Notes: generated from the sequence alone by a model not told the origin. A stretch of 64,000 bases of DNA from an uncultured Saprospiraceae bacterium (GCA_937951615.1 CALFBH010000017.1:1-64000), one strand, 5' to 3'; positions 1 through 8,986 are shown, numbered from the stretch's first letter. Program-made: numbers and translations.

Positions 1-537
1 AGCATTATCATATTGTTGGAAACGGATAACAAAGGTTGAACTGTAAGTTAAACCGTATTTATCCATCAGGTCATCAAAGTCAAAACCGAAGGGGCGTATT
101 GGTCTCCATGCGGTTATCCAATTTTGTGGTACAAAATCTATCTCACTAATTTTTTGAAATGAATTTCCGCCATTATCACTAAAATAAACGCCATCCTCTG
201 CGTGAGTTTCATCACCATAATCAAGGATTTCAAAATTAAAAACCAGTTCTTCATTGTTTAAACCAGTCAAATCCAAATGTAAATCCACGCTATTCTCAGC
301 AAAACCTCCGCTATCCGTAGATTTACCCATTCGGATACCGTAAATGCTGCTTGCTCCTGCACCGTTTACTACTCCTACAATTCCATTATTTAAAGTATCA
401 GGATTTGCAGACCAGTAAATATCCAGTCCTCCACTTTCGAAGTCCTGACAATAAGGTAGTGTGGTATAAGACTGAGCTTGTCCCTCTAAGCCCGTCAGTA
501 AACAAAAAGTCATGAGAAACAAAATTTTCGTTTTCAT
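1..537 (-). CDS. secreted protein, C-terminal part outside window
   Basis: The frame runs open from an ATG at 537 to the window edge (179 codons). The product starts with Lys-rich residues and a hydrophobic stretch ending in GLEGQAQS, a convincing signal peptide. The mature part begins TTLPYCQDFESGG, an opening common in large T9SS-exported proteins of this phylum that carry a jelly-roll domain, and continues with a Gly/Asp/Asn-rich beta-type sequence. No catalytic motif is visible in the part seen. The C-terminus, where a T9SS sorting domain would be expected, is outside the window, so both export route and function are inference. Confidence 0.75.
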   Translation of the reverse strand, partial: MKTKILFLMTFCLLTGLEGQAQSYTTLPYCQDFESGGLDIYWSANPDTLNNGIVGVVNGAGASSIYGIRMGKSTDSGGFAENSVDLHLDLTGLNNEELVFNFEILDYGDETHAEDGVYFSDNGGNSFQKISEIDFVPQNWITAWRPIRPFGFDFDDLMDKYGLTYSSTFVIRFQQYDNA

Positions 538-872
538 AAAGTATTTTTTTTGAGTAAAATAATGTTGTTGATTTAGTGTTGTAAGTTCCATTGTTGTGAT
601 TTTTTCTATAAAAAATAATCAAATACGATTTTATTTTTTTACACAAAATGACTACCTTAGACAGCCCTTTGTGTGCGTTAGGTTTCGTAAACGTCTATCA
701 GACAAATTTCGGAGTATATGATATATTAAAAAAATACTTTTTTTGTGTATTATTCATAAGTTTAAGGTGTTGATTATTTTTAATGTGTTGATTGTGATAG
801 CCTTAGCTGCGTTTTTTGGCATTAAAAATTCAGTTTCTATGAAGAAGCCATTCAAGTTGAGTTGAAAAAAAT
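538..872. other. AT-rich divergent intergenic region
   Basis: This 335-bp gap separates two divergent genes and should hold both promoters. It is rich in A and T runs. Visible features are two copies of a GTGTTGATT phrase (about 758-790) and a GGTTTCGTAAACG segment near 681-695 that resembles the arm of the structured element at 45789-45907. I could not assign a convincing promoter pair or gene. Confidence 0.5.
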
Positions 873-2303
873 ATGAATCCTTCCAAATTGTTTGAGCTTA
901 TATCATCCATCAGCGGGCAGGAGCGGGCAGATTTGCGGGTGTTTATCGGGATGTCGGGCAATGCTTTGAATGAGGAATTGCAGGCTGTTTTTTTGTTGCT
1001 CTTGGATTATATGGAGGGCAAAGAAGAAATCTCGGAGGAAGATTTTAAAGTGGAAATGCTGAGTGCTGCGCAGGCGAAAAAATGGAATCGAACTAAGAAT
1101 CATCTGCTTCGGGTATTGAAGAAATTCATGCTGATGAAGCTGACGGATACAGAAGGTGTCTGGGAAAGTTTTGTGTTGACGAAGTATTATCTGGACCACA
1201 AGCTGAAAAAGAATTTTGACAGTACGCTCAAAAAAACACTTAAAACGATTCAGCAGCGGCGAGGTGTTGCGGAGGAAGATGTGCTGGAATATTTTTTATA
1301 TTTATTAGAGATACAGAACAAGAAGGACGTGAGGGTACACGATACATCTGTGCAGTTGAGCGAACTGGCATTAGACCGCTTTTACCTGACTCAACGGCTG
1401 CGGATTTTGTGTGAACGCTATAATCGTTTTTTCATGACGCCTGGGGAAGATGCTGAGGCGATTGAAAAAGAAGTGGCTGAGATAAGAGGGAAAATCGAGG
1501 TTTGGGAAGCGATTCAAAACTCAAAAAATGATTTTATTTTAGCGAAACTTTATCTCAATGTGATAGATATTTCTTCTACGTCAAGTGAGGAGGCTTATGA
1601 GAATATGCTGAAATTTATAGCGGATGAAGACCATGAAAAACATATTCCTAAAGCTATTTGGGTAGATGTGCATAAGTATTTGATGAACTATTGTATCCGA
1701 AAAATTCATCAGTGTGATTTCGATTATATTGATGGCTATTTTCACTTTGCCGAGCTTTCAGGGTATGGTAGAACAGCTGCTTTGGAGCAGGCCGCAACAC
1801 TTGAAATCAATATTTTTGTCAATCATGTTTCTATGGCTATTCTTGCTGAGGATTATGAATGGGCAGAAAAACTGATTGCAGCAGTAGCAGAAGTACAAAA
1901 CAGCAGAGACTGGAAAAATATTATGGTACTGGCGAAAGCCCTGTTGCTTTTTTATCGGGGACAAACGGAAGAAAGCCATGAAGCCTTACAACAATTTGAT
2001 ACACAAAAAGACACCTTTTATAAACTCATTTATAAAAGTCTGCTGATGAAGATATACTTTACACAGAAATCCTGGCTTGTCCTGAAAGATTATATCATCA
2101 GTTTTAGAAAATATGTTAAGGAGCAGAAGATTGGAGCGGACAGAGAACAAAAAATGCTGAATTTTATACAATGTGTGGGGCAGCTTTATCGGGCGAAAGT
2201 GAAAAAGGAGGAAAAGGAGATTGACTTAGCAGTCCTAAAAGGAGAAATTTTTTCATTGGATTATCTCTGGCTGATAAAACTAAAAGAAAAGGAACAGCGT
2301 TAA
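873..2303 (+). CDS. conserved-looking helical protein of unknown function
   Basis: A 476-residue protein with no signal peptide and no membrane segment, so probably cytoplasmic. The sequence is almost entirely amphipathic helix, rich in Glu, Lys and Leu, with helix pairs in the C-terminal half (about residues 290-440) that look like divergent TPR-type repeats; no catalytic motif is visible. The first 110 residues could form a separate helical domain (many Lys/Arg around residues 65-95). I do not recognise the family. The ATG at 873 follows an A-run, usual for this phylum. The next gene on this strand, the TPR-CHAT gene, starts 590 bp downstream, past a small gene on the other strand, so an operon is unlikely. 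Confidence 0.7.
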   Translation: MNPSKLFELISSISGQERADLRVFIGMSGNALNEELQAVFLLLLDYMEGKEEISEEDFKVEMLSAAQAKKWNRTKNHLLRVLKKFMLMKLTDTEGVWESFVLTKYYLDHKLKKNFDSTLKKTLKTIQQRRGVAEEDVLEYFLYLLEIQNKKDVRVHDTSVQLSELALDRFYLTQRLRILCERYNRFFMTPGEDAEAIEKEVAEIRGKIEVWEAIQNSKNDFILAKLYLNVIDISSTSSEEAYENMLKFIADEDHEKHIPKAIWVDVHKYLMNYCIRKIHQCDFDYIDGYFHFAELSGYGRTAALEQAATLEINIFVNHVSMAILAEDYEWAEKLIAAVAEVQNSRDWKNIMVLAKALLLFYRGQTEESHEALQQFDTQKDTFYKLIYKSLLMKIYFTQKSWLVLKDYIISFRKYVKEQKIGADREQKMLNFIQCVGQLYRAKVKKEEKEIDLAVLKGEIFSLDYLWLIKLKEKEQR

Positions 2304-2309
2304 ACCATT

Positions 2310-2420
2310 CCTTCTCTAATATTATAGACTCCTTTAGCCGTCAAGTGGATTTTATTTAAATTTGACTTTCTCTTTGCGACGGCTGAAGTCGTCGGTACGG
2401 TATTCGCGGTCAGCCTGCAT
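2310..2420. repeat. REP-like palindromic segment
   Basis: Between 2375 and 2400 lies an imperfect inverted repeat, CGACGGCTGAAGTCGTCG, typical of REP-type hairpins. The flank nearer the helical gene, read on the minus strand, contains a stretch translating as GVYNIREG that closely resembles GVINLREG at 12325-12350 on the plus strand. The two places may be remnants of one dispersed repeat. A role as terminator for the upstream gene is possible but there is no T-tract. Confidence 0.4.
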
Positions 2421-2741
2421 TTAGTCAAGCACAACTTTTTGTGTAAACGTTTTGCCATTGTCCAAAGTAACGACAACCTGATAAGTATTGCGTGGTAAAT
2501 ACGCAACCGCATAAGCGCAACTGCTCGTCAGGCAACCTGTCAAAGTAAATTGGAGTTGTTTGCCAGTAGTAAAAAATTGAATTTCGGCAATCGTCTCGGA
2601 CGCATCGCCGGACGAGACCAGCATAACGGCATCTATCATGACAATAGAACCTGTGGTCTGTTGGGGGGTGTAGCTGTCTGTATGGGCATTCAGTCCAAAG
2701 CTCGTTAAAACGAGGGCAAAGATGATAATTGCTTGTTTCAT
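2421..2741 (-). CDS. small secreted beta protein, DUF3244-like
   Basis: About 106 residues starting MKQAIIIFALVL with a signal peptide cleaved after LNAHT. An ATG two codons earlier (2747) is also possible. The mature protein is short, beta-rich, and ends NTYQVVVTLDNGKTFTQKVV, the strand-turn-strand pattern of the small Bacteroidota DUF3244 family and of T9SS-like beta sandwiches. It has one Cys pair (TGCLTSSC). The function is unknown. A 40-nt hairpin lies just upstream of its start. Confidence 0.55.
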   Translation of the reverse strand: MKQAIIIFALVLTSFGLNAHTDSYTPQQTTGSIVMIDAVMLVSSGDASETIAEIQFFTTGKQLQFTLTGCLTSSCAYAVAYLPRNTYQVVVTLDNGKTFTQKVVLD

Positions 2742-2758
2742 CTGCATAAAATTTGAGG

Positions 2759-2798
2759 ATAAGCAGGCGATTTTACAAGAGCAAAATCGCCCGCTTAT
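2759..2798. repeat. long hairpin between divergent genes
   Basis: Two 16-bp arms (2759-2774 and 2783-2798) with a single A/C mismatch enclose an 8-nt loop. It lies upstream of both the small secreted protein (-) and the TPR-CHAT gene (+), with no T-tract in either direction, so it is not a classical terminator. It could be a regulator site, a 5' UTR structure or a passive palindrome. Confidence 0.6.
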
Positions 2799-2895
2799 TC
2801 AGGATTAAAAATAGGAGCATGATGATACCGGTATCTTTCAACCACAAGACGGAAGGAATTCGGGATTTACTTTTTTTCAAAAAATAAATTTTATT

Positions 2896-5589
2896 ATGCC
2901 ACTTGAAAACGTCAGACAACTCACAGAGAAAGCTGCACAAGCTGTTGAAAATAAGGGATTTGAAGAAGCCAATAAATTATTGGATAAAGCCTGTGAAATA
3001 TTGTATAAGAAGAAGTCGGATCGCGATTTTTTCCAGGAAGAAGGGAATGAAGTGGCTATTACATACAATGCGCTTGCAGATGCCTTTTTTTATGCTTCGG
3101 GTTTCGAGCAGGCTTTAGTGTGTTGGTACAAAATACTGGATATTCGGCTGGATGGCTGGGGAGAATTACATGTACATACGCTCGAAGCATATATACTCAT
3201 AGGTTATTATCTGAATTACCTTTGCAGGTATGAAGATTCTCGTGAATCATCCTGGAAAGGTATTGAAATAGCCGGGTTTCTCCCAAATGCTTTTATGGGA
3301 GAATTAGAATGCTATTCTAATATTGGTTTTTCCTATGCAGAAGAAAATGATTATGAAAATGCACTCTTCTATTATAAAAGAGCTTCAGGGCTTTTGACTC
3401 AAGAGATGAAAAACCTGACAGAACAGGAGTTAATAAACATTGGTGCTGTTTATAATAATACAGGCAGAGTATATCTTTCTCGCGGTGCTTATCAGGAAGC
3501 ATTAGATGAATTTGAAAAAATGAAAACAGTTTTAGATGAAGATAATCACCATTATAATCATTATCGAAATAATTTAGGGCTTTGCTACATAGGATTAAAA
3601 AGATATGATGAAGCATTAGAATTGTTTATTCATGTCGCTAATACCTGGGATTTTTTGATTGGAAAAGTTCTTGCCCATGTAAAAATACTTGAAATATACA
3701 TGGTGCAAAATCAAGTTGCAAAAGCAGAAAATTCACTTAAAAAATTACTACAATTAGTCAAAGAAATAGAAGGTTGGCATCAACTTATTCCCAACATATA
3801 CTGTGCTGTCGGGAAGTTTTATAAAGATACCAATCAATTGAGTCAGGCATTATCCTACAGCCAACTGACGATACAACAATCCTTATTTAATTTCAACCGT
3901 GCAGATAACCCATTTATGGTTGGTAAAATTCCTAAAATTCGAACCAAACGATGGCTCTTTGAAGGACTAAAGTTAAAAGCTGAAACCCAAACAGCATTAT
4001 ATCATCAAACCGAAGAACTTAAGTATTTAAAAGCCGCAATAGACACCTTCATCAATCTGGATTACACGATTGACCTTATCCGACGACATCATAAAGCGAC
4101 TGAATCACAATTGACCTTAGCCGAACAAGCCAAAGACATTTACGAAAAAGGTATTGCTGCATCTTTCGACTTGTATCAAAAGACCAATAAGAAAAAATAT
4201 GTAGAAACTGCTTTTCGCTTTGCAGAAAAAAGCAAAGCTATTCTATTGCTCCATGAGGTCAAACATCTAGGAGCAATGTTAAGTGCTGATATTCCTGAAG
4301 CAGTACTGGCGGAAGAAAAACAACTCATAAGACGTCTTAATAAACTGGAAAAAAACGCAGCAGAAAAAGACACAAAAGAACAATTCGACCTCCGCAGAAA
4401 ATTAGAACAACTTATAGAAAATTTAGAACAAGAACACCCCGATTATCACCAACTAAAATACAGTACAGAATCCGCTTCACCAGCTACTTTGCAGCAAGAG
4501 CTGACCGATAAGCAAACCATCATCAGTTATTTTATAGGGGAAGAAAAGGGATTTTATTTTAATATCAGTAAAGCAGGACTGAAGATGGGCAGGCTGGAGA
4601 AGCCCAAAATTATAGAAGAAAAAGTAGCTGTTTTTAATGCACTCGTGACGGATGTCATGGCAGATTCAGCAGCTTATAGTCATGCTGCACACTGGCTTTA
4701 TGAGCAGCTCATCGAGCCAGCATTGGGCAACAGTCCTGCTGAACATCTTATCATTCTACCCGATGGTGCTTTAAGCCAATTGCCTTTTGAAGCATTGATT
4801 AACAGGGCTGATAAACAGGCCAATGATTTCCATGAATTATCTTATCTGATTCGGGAATATGAAGTGACGTATCATTTTTCAGCAACGCTTTGGCAGTACG
4901 GTCGAATGAAGATTATTCCTCAAAAATATGAGCGGAGTTTTGCAGGCTTCGCGCCGACGTATAGCGGAGAATTATCGCCCGATCAGGATAGAAGCGGGCA
5001 TTATCGGGTTTGTGAAAATGAAGCAGGACTGTGTTATGAATTGCCCTATGCAAAAGAAGAAATTACAGAAATTGCCCGACTTTTTGGAACAAAAAAAACA
5101 GCCCTTTATCTCAATGAAGCCGCTTCAAAAGCTGCTTTTCTGAACCAGCAAACAGCTTCTACAAAATATGTTCATATTGCGGCACATGGATTTTATAATA
5201 GCGATGCAGAGACGGATTGTTATATCCAGTTTTCAGCAGATGAGCAGGCTGATATAAAACTGACGTTAAAAGATATACAAGTACTCCGGCTGGATACTTT
5301 TTTACTGGTCTTGAGTTGTTGTAATACAGGCGTGGGCAGGTATCGGAAAGGAGAAAGTATGCTGGCCCTTCATCGAGGCTTTTTGGCTGCGGGAGCGAAA
5401 AATGTGATTGCTACGATTTTTAAAGTACCAGACAAATTAGCTGCCCTCCTGATGGTCAATATGTATGAAAATCATTTGAAGAAAGGGAATAATATCGGTA
5501 GTGCTTTGCGACAAGCAAAACTCAGCATGATAGCCGATAAAGATGTGGTGCCAATTGCCTGGTGTGGTTATCAGTTGATTGGTAGCTAG
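2896..5589 (+). CDS. TPR-CHAT protein (caspase-like protease candidate)
   Basis: An 897-residue protein without signal peptide. Residues about 1-480 are helical TPR-type repeats (A/G/Y/A pattern, e.g. around the NNTGRVYLSRG stretch). The C-terminal third is a CHAT domain: LIILPDGALSQLPFEAL leads into it, and the predicted catalytic pair is His764 in HIAAHG and Cys809 in LSCCNTG, followed by the family pattern of a Gly-rich loop and the AGAKNVIAT strand. CHAT proteins belong to the clan CD (caspase/separase) fold; TPR units normally bind a partner that controls access to the active site. It converges on an ECF sigma factor and a small partner gene on the other strand, suggesting it acts on that pair. 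The substrate is not known. Confidence 0.88.
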   Translation: MPLENVRQLTEKAAQAVENKGFEEANKLLDKACEILYKKKSDRDFFQEEGNEVAITYNALADAFFYASGFEQALVCWYKILDIRLDGWGELHVHTLEAYILIGYYLNYLCRYEDSRESSWKGIEIAGFLPNAFMGELECYSNIGFSYAEENDYENALFYYKRASGLLTQEMKNLTEQELINIGAVYNNTGRVYLSRGAYQEALDEFEKMKTVLDEDNHHYNHYRNNLGLCYIGLKRYDEALELFIHVANTWDFLIGKVLAHVKILEIYMVQNQVAKAENSLKKLLQLVKEIEGWHQLIPNIYCAVGKFYKDTNQLSQALSYSQLTIQQSLFNFNRADNPFMVGKIPKIRTKRWLFEGLKLKAETQTALYHQTEELKYLKAAIDTFINLDYTIDLIRRHHKATESQLTLAEQAKDIYEKGIAASFDLYQKTNKKKYVETAFRFAEKSKAILLLHEVKHLGAMLSADIPEAVLAEEKQLIRRLNKLEKNAAEKDTKEQFDLRRKLEQLIENLEQEHPDYHQLKYSTESASPATLQQELTDKQTIISYFIGEEKGFYFNISKAGLKMGRLEKPKIIEEKVAVFNALVTDVMADSAAYSHAAHWLYEQLIEPALGNSPAEHLIILPDGALSQLPFEALINRADKQANDFHELSYLIREYEVTYHFSATLWQYGRMKIIPQKYERSFAGFAPTYSGELSPDQDRSGHYRVCENEAGLCYELPYAKEEITEIARLFGTKKTALYLNEAASKAAFLNQQTASTKYVHIAAHGFYNSDAETDCYIQFSADEQADIKLTLKDIQVLRLDTFLLVLSCCNTGVGRYRKGESMLALHRGFLAAGAKNVIATIFKVPDKLAALLMVNMYENHLKKGNNIGSALRQAKLSMIADKDVVPIAWCGYQLIGS

Positions 5590-5678
5590 TGCCTTCGGCA
5601 CTAATTTTTAAGACATATTAGCCCCACAATTTATCAGAAAAAAGAGGAATTTATTAAGTGCCGAAAAGCACTAGGGTT
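5583..5678. repeat. paired short hairpins in convergent gap
   Basis: The space between the converging TPR-CHAT and partner genes contains AGTGCCTTCGGCACT at about 5588-5602 and a second related hairpin, AGTGCCGAAAAGCACT, at about 5657-5672. The two share the AGTGC/GCACT arms. The second overlaps the stop codon region of the minus-strand gene. They probably serve as a bidirectional transcription stop. Confidence 0.55.
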
Positions 5679-6291
5679 TTAGAACTTTTTGAATATAAAA
5701 ACGAATCAAAGACTTCTCACCATCTTCGCCGTCTATATTGAGGTAATATACACCGGGGCGAAGCTGGCTTATATCTATGTTGTGTTGTACGGTATTGGCA
5801 GGAAGGATGACCGTAGGCAATTTATTATTTTCATTGTCAATAATGGTACATTTTACAGGACTTGATGTGGGATTTCTGAATTCAATAAGCAAATTATTTG
5901 TGGCATCTGCTTCCTGCTGAGGCTGCGATAAAAAAGAATCAGTACGTACATTCAGCAGCATGTCGTACCGTCTGTAAGGCGTAAAAAACTGAATAAGTTG
6001 CTCTGTGGTATATTCTATTGCTTGTTGTATGGGGTTTGTTTTTTTAGGAAATATATCCCGAAGCCTATTCAGTGAAATTGCTTTTTCTTTATCCAAATTT
6101 GCTTGCATGACTGCCCTGTCATTTCCGGCTTCCTGATACGTTGTTTTCACGCCTTCCACAAAAGTTTTGAAAGACTCCGATGACTGCATTTCTGTATCAA
6201 TGACCTGATGTGCATCACTAAGCAAAATGCCATCCAGATAATCTAAGATGAGTTCTGTGTCGAATAAATTATGTTTGTCGTATTCAGCCAT
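5671..6291 (-). CDS. candidate anti-sigma or sigma-partner protein
   Basis: A 206-residue protein with its start 9 bp after the end of the sigma factor gene, so cotranscribed with it. The N-terminus (about residues 12-50, ILDYLDG followed by an acidic helix) resembles the N-terminal helices of anti-sigma factors but lacks the Cys/His zinc ligands. Residues about 55-110 are helical and charged. The C-terminus is beta-type, ending with a LRPGVYYLNIDG strand pair. I see no transmembrane segment, so unlike most ECF anti-sigma factors it would be cytoplasmic. Calling it an anti-sigma factor is inferred mainly from position. Confidence 0.55.
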   Translation of the reverse strand: MAEYDKHNLFDTELILDYLDGILLSDAHQVIDTEMQSSESFKTFVEGVKTTYQEAGNDRAVMQANLDKEKAISLNRLRDIFPKKTNPIQQAIEYTTEQLIQFFTPYRRYDMLLNVRTDSFLSQPQQEADATNNLLIEFRNPTSSPVKCTIIDNENNKLPTVILPANTVQHNIDISQLRPGVYYLNIDGEDGEKSLIRFYIQKVLKP

Positions 6292-6300
6292 ACCTACTAT

Positions 6301-6876
6301 CTAAGTTATAGGAGATTTTTCTTTGTATCGAATGAGTTTTTGGGTCACGGTTTGTTTTTTCTTTCTGACTTGTTGCAAGGTCAGTTCGTATTTTTCGGAG
6401 AGTCTTTCGTAAGCCGTTTTTCTGCCTTCTGCGGCGGCTTTAATGGCTTCGCAATAGGAGTAATAAAAATCATATTGCTCATCAGACAAACACAGCTTTG
6501 CCAGTTGGTCCGCCTTTGCTAGTTTATCCGCTGTTGATTCGTCTGGAGCTTCGGCTATTTTTATGGAGTGGTGTATGTCTGTTAGTTCTTCTGTTGGGTT
6601 ATGCCTGCGCAATTTGTCCATACTTACGGTACTAATAACGCTTAGGAAATAGCCTTTGACATTTTTTTCAATCTTGTATTTTCTCTGATACAATTTAATC
6701 AAAGCATCCTGTACAATTTCCTGCGCATCTATATGGGGAGCTGTTTTTACTTTTCCTTTTGCATAATTGTATAAATCGTCGTATAAATGATTTACGATAG
6801 CAGTGAATGCTTCTTCATCATCTGTTTCCAGAAATGAATGCCACCAGCCCAGCAATTTGTCAGACGATAATGCCAT
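6301..6876 (-). CDS. ECF-type RNA polymerase sigma factor
   Basis: A 191-residue sigma-70 family protein. Region 2 is visible at about residues 20-95: the helix with IVQDALIKLYQR corresponds to the core-binding part, and VKGYFLSVISTVSMDKLRR to the promoter-melting part. Region 4 is at about 150-185 (TAYERLSEKYELTLQQVRKKK, a helix-turn-helix). The linker is acidic. It leads a two-gene unit with the small partner gene, and its targets might include the TPR-CHAT gene. Length and organisation fit ECF sigma factors. Confidence 0.85.
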   Translation of the reverse strand: MALSSDKLLGWWHSFLETDDEEAFTAIVNHLYDDLYNYAKGKVKTAPHIDAQEIVQDALIKLYQRKYKIEKNVKGYFLSVISTVSMDKLRRHNPTEELTDIHHSIKIAEAPDESTADKLAKADQLAKLCLSDEQYDFYYSYCEAIKAAAEGRKTAYERLSEKYELTLQQVRKKKQTVTQKLIRYKEKSPIT

Positions 6877-6985
6877 TTAAAAGACGATGCAATGATTTGA
6901 ATTTACTTGAAATGGTTAATTTTAACAAAAATAATATTTTCCTATACTTTAACGCTCTATTATTGTAAATAAATGTAAATAAGCC

Positions 6986-7447
6986 ATGCATCAAATTGAA
7001 TTCAGCCCAATCGCCCACGTCCAAAATTCCCGCAGCACGCCTGAAGATGACAACTGGAGTACCATCTCATCTGTCATTGTTTTGGCAGAGAATATTTCTA
7101 CCGAAGCACTGGATGGCATAGAAGCATTTTCCCATTTGGACATCATTTATTATTTCCATCTGGTGAAAGCCGAAAAAGCTGTGGCAAGAAGTCGGCATCC
7201 ACGCAATAATCCTGATTGGCCAAAAGTTGGTACTTATGCACAACGCAATAAAAGTCGCCCGAATCGACTTGGATTGACAACCGTTCAATTATTGAAAAGA
7301 GAAGGACGTAAATTGACGGTTGCCCAACTGGACGCGATTGATGGCACTCCTATTTTAGACATCAAGCCTGTTATGAAAGAATTTTTACCGAAAGGAGAAG
7401 TCGTACAGCCTATTTGGAGTACAGAGTTGATGAAGGGCTATTGGTAA
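6986..7447 (+). CDS. trmO: tRNA m6t6A37 methyltransferase, TrmO/TsaA family
   Basis: A 153-residue protein of the UPF0066 (TrmO) family, which uses S-adenosylmethionine to methylate t6A37 in tRNA-Thr. The signature segments are present: the N-terminal strand FSPIAHVQNSR, the central GTYAQRNKSRPNRLGLTTVQ, and DGTPILDIKPVM. It is at the short end of the family and lacks the C-terminal extension of the E. coli protein. Divergent from the sigma factor gene. Confidence 0.85.
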   Translation: MHQIEFSPIAHVQNSRSTPEDDNWSTISSVIVLAENISTEALDGIEAFSHLDIIYYFHLVKAEKAVARSRHPRNNPDWPKVGTYAQRNKSRPNRLGLTTVQLLKREGRKLTVAQLDAIDGTPILDIKPVMKEFLPKGEVVQPIWSTELMKGYW

Positions 7448-7504
7448 CGACATATTGGAAGTTTCAAAACAATTTTCAGTTTTTATGGTTTTATGGTTTT
7501 AATT

Positions 7505-7695
7505 TTTTGAATTTTGGAATTTCGGCGGTGTTCGAGTAAAGTATGGAGGAATAGTCGGCAGACGAAGGATTTTATAAAAATTGGTGCTTTGACCATTCAA
7601 ATACACGCTAATTTATGACCGAATTCTTCTGACGACAACGGAATTTGTTTAGCCATACTTTAATCGAGTACTACCGGAATTTCCCATTTTGCAAT
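7505..7695. repeat. long imperfect inverted repeat, MITE-like or structured RNA
   Basis: The trmO - M16 gap (7448-7742) is largely occupied by two facing arms, about 7513-7546 and 7653-7688, that match in reverse complement with mostly transition differences (compatible with G-U pairing). A weaker second pair of arms continues inward (7547-7575 with 7620-7650). The core near 7580-7615 has no repeats. A GGAATTT phrase at both ends recurs at 27361-27385 and 30512-30545. No ORF is present. Confidence 0.5.
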
Positions 7696-7742
7696 TTTTA
7701 TACTTAACTTTATCTCCAAGAACAAACAGATAACACAAGATA

Positions 7743-8981
7743 ATGATAACATTCAATCGCTTCACGCTGAACAATGGCTTGCGCGTACTGGTACACGAAG
7801 ATGAAAGTACGCCAATGGCGGCTGTGAATTTATTGTATAATGTAGGGGCAAAATACGAATCGCCAGACAAGACAGGCTTTGCGCATTTGTTTGAACACCT
7901 GATGTTTGGTGGCTCGAAAAATGTACCCAATTTTGACCAGCCTATGCAATGGGCAGGTGGTGATTCTAATGCTTTTACGAATAATGATGTCACCAGCTTT
8001 TATGCTACCCTGCCCGCACAAAACCTCGAAACAGTATTCTGGCTGGAATCCGACCGCATGGCCAACCTCAATATCAACAAAAAATCACTGGATACGCAGC
8101 GCAAAGTTGTGGTAGAAGAATTTAAGGAAACCTGCCTGAATCAGCCCTATGGAGATGTATGGCATCACCTGACCAAATTAAGCTACGAAGTCCATCCTTA
8201 TCGCTGGCCGACTATCGGACTGACACCCGAGCATGTCGAAAGTGCTACCTTAGCGGATGTCAAGAATTTTTTTCATAAATATTATCATCCGAATAATGCC
8301 ATTTTGGTCATTGCTGGAAATGTGAAAACTAATCAGGTGCAAGATTTAGTGCAAAACTGGTTTGGTGATATAGAAGCACGTGAGGCTCCCGTAACGCATA
8401 TTCCTGAAGAACCGGTACAAGACAAAGCACATATTCAAGACATAGAAAGACCTGTGCCGACCAATGCCATTTATCTGGCTTTTCACATGGAAGCTCGTTT
8501 TGAGAAAGGCTATCAGGTGTCTGATTTGTTGTCAGATATTTTGAGTCGTGGACGTTCTTCCCGTTTGTACCAAAGGCTATTAAAAGAACGGCGTTTATTT
8601 GATGACATTGATGCTTATCTGACGGGCAATATTGATCCAGGTTTGTTTATTATTGAAGGGAAGCCTGCTGAAGGAGTCTCTTTGGAAACAGCAGAAGCTG
8701 CAATTTGGGAGGAACTTGAATTGCTGAAAAATGAGCAGCTAGAAGCGCGGGAGTTGCAAAAAATTAAAAATAAGGTGGAGAGTTCTCTGGTCTTTTCCGA
8801 AACAGGTATTCTTACCAAAGCCATCAATTTGGCGATGTTTGAATTGTATGGTGATGCTAATTTTATCAATACGGAAAAAGACTTGTATCGCGAGATTACA
8901 GCAGAAGACATTCAGACACAGGCGCGTAAGATATTCCGTCGGGAAAACTGTTCGGAATTGTTTTATCGGGCTGCACAATAA
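7743..8981 (+). CDS. M16 family zinc peptidase
   Basis: A 412-residue M16 (pitrilysin/processing-peptidase) protein. The inverted zinc motif HxxEH is at His48-Leu-Phe-Glu51-His52, and the distal Glu ligand is in the VVVEEFKE helix (residues 122-129). The second, inactive half-domain follows (about 190-400). The size is that of single-unit bacterial processing peptidase-like members. No signal peptide is obvious. Start ATG at 7743 is right after a plausible AT-rich leader. The next gene follows after 5 bp, so the two are probably cotranscribed. Confidence 0.9.
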   Translation: MITFNRFTLNNGLRVLVHEDESTPMAAVNLLYNVGAKYESPDKTGFAHLFEHLMFGGSKNVPNFDQPMQWAGGDSNAFTNNDVTSFYATLPAQNLETVFWLESDRMANLNINKKSLDTQRKVVVEEFKETCLNQPYGDVWHHLTKLSYEVHPYRWPTIGLTPEHVESATLADVKNFFHKYYHPNNAILVIAGNVKTNQVQDLVQNWFGDIEAREAPVTHIPEEPVQDKAHIQDIERPVPTNAIYLAFHMEARFEKGYQVSDLLSDILSRGRSSRLYQRLLKERRLFDDIDAYLTGNIDPGLFIIEGKPAEGVSLETAEAAIWEELELLKNEQLEARELQKIKNKVESSLVFSETGILTKAINLAMFELYGDANFINTEKDLYREITAEDIQTQARKIFRRENCSELFYRAAQ

Positions 8982-8986
8982 AAGCT

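Noticed and set aside
2896-6876. A true Craspase (type III-E CRISPR) locus
   Set aside because: TPR-CHAT and sigma factor are present, but no gRAMP/Cas7-11, Cas1 or repeat array is seen in the window.
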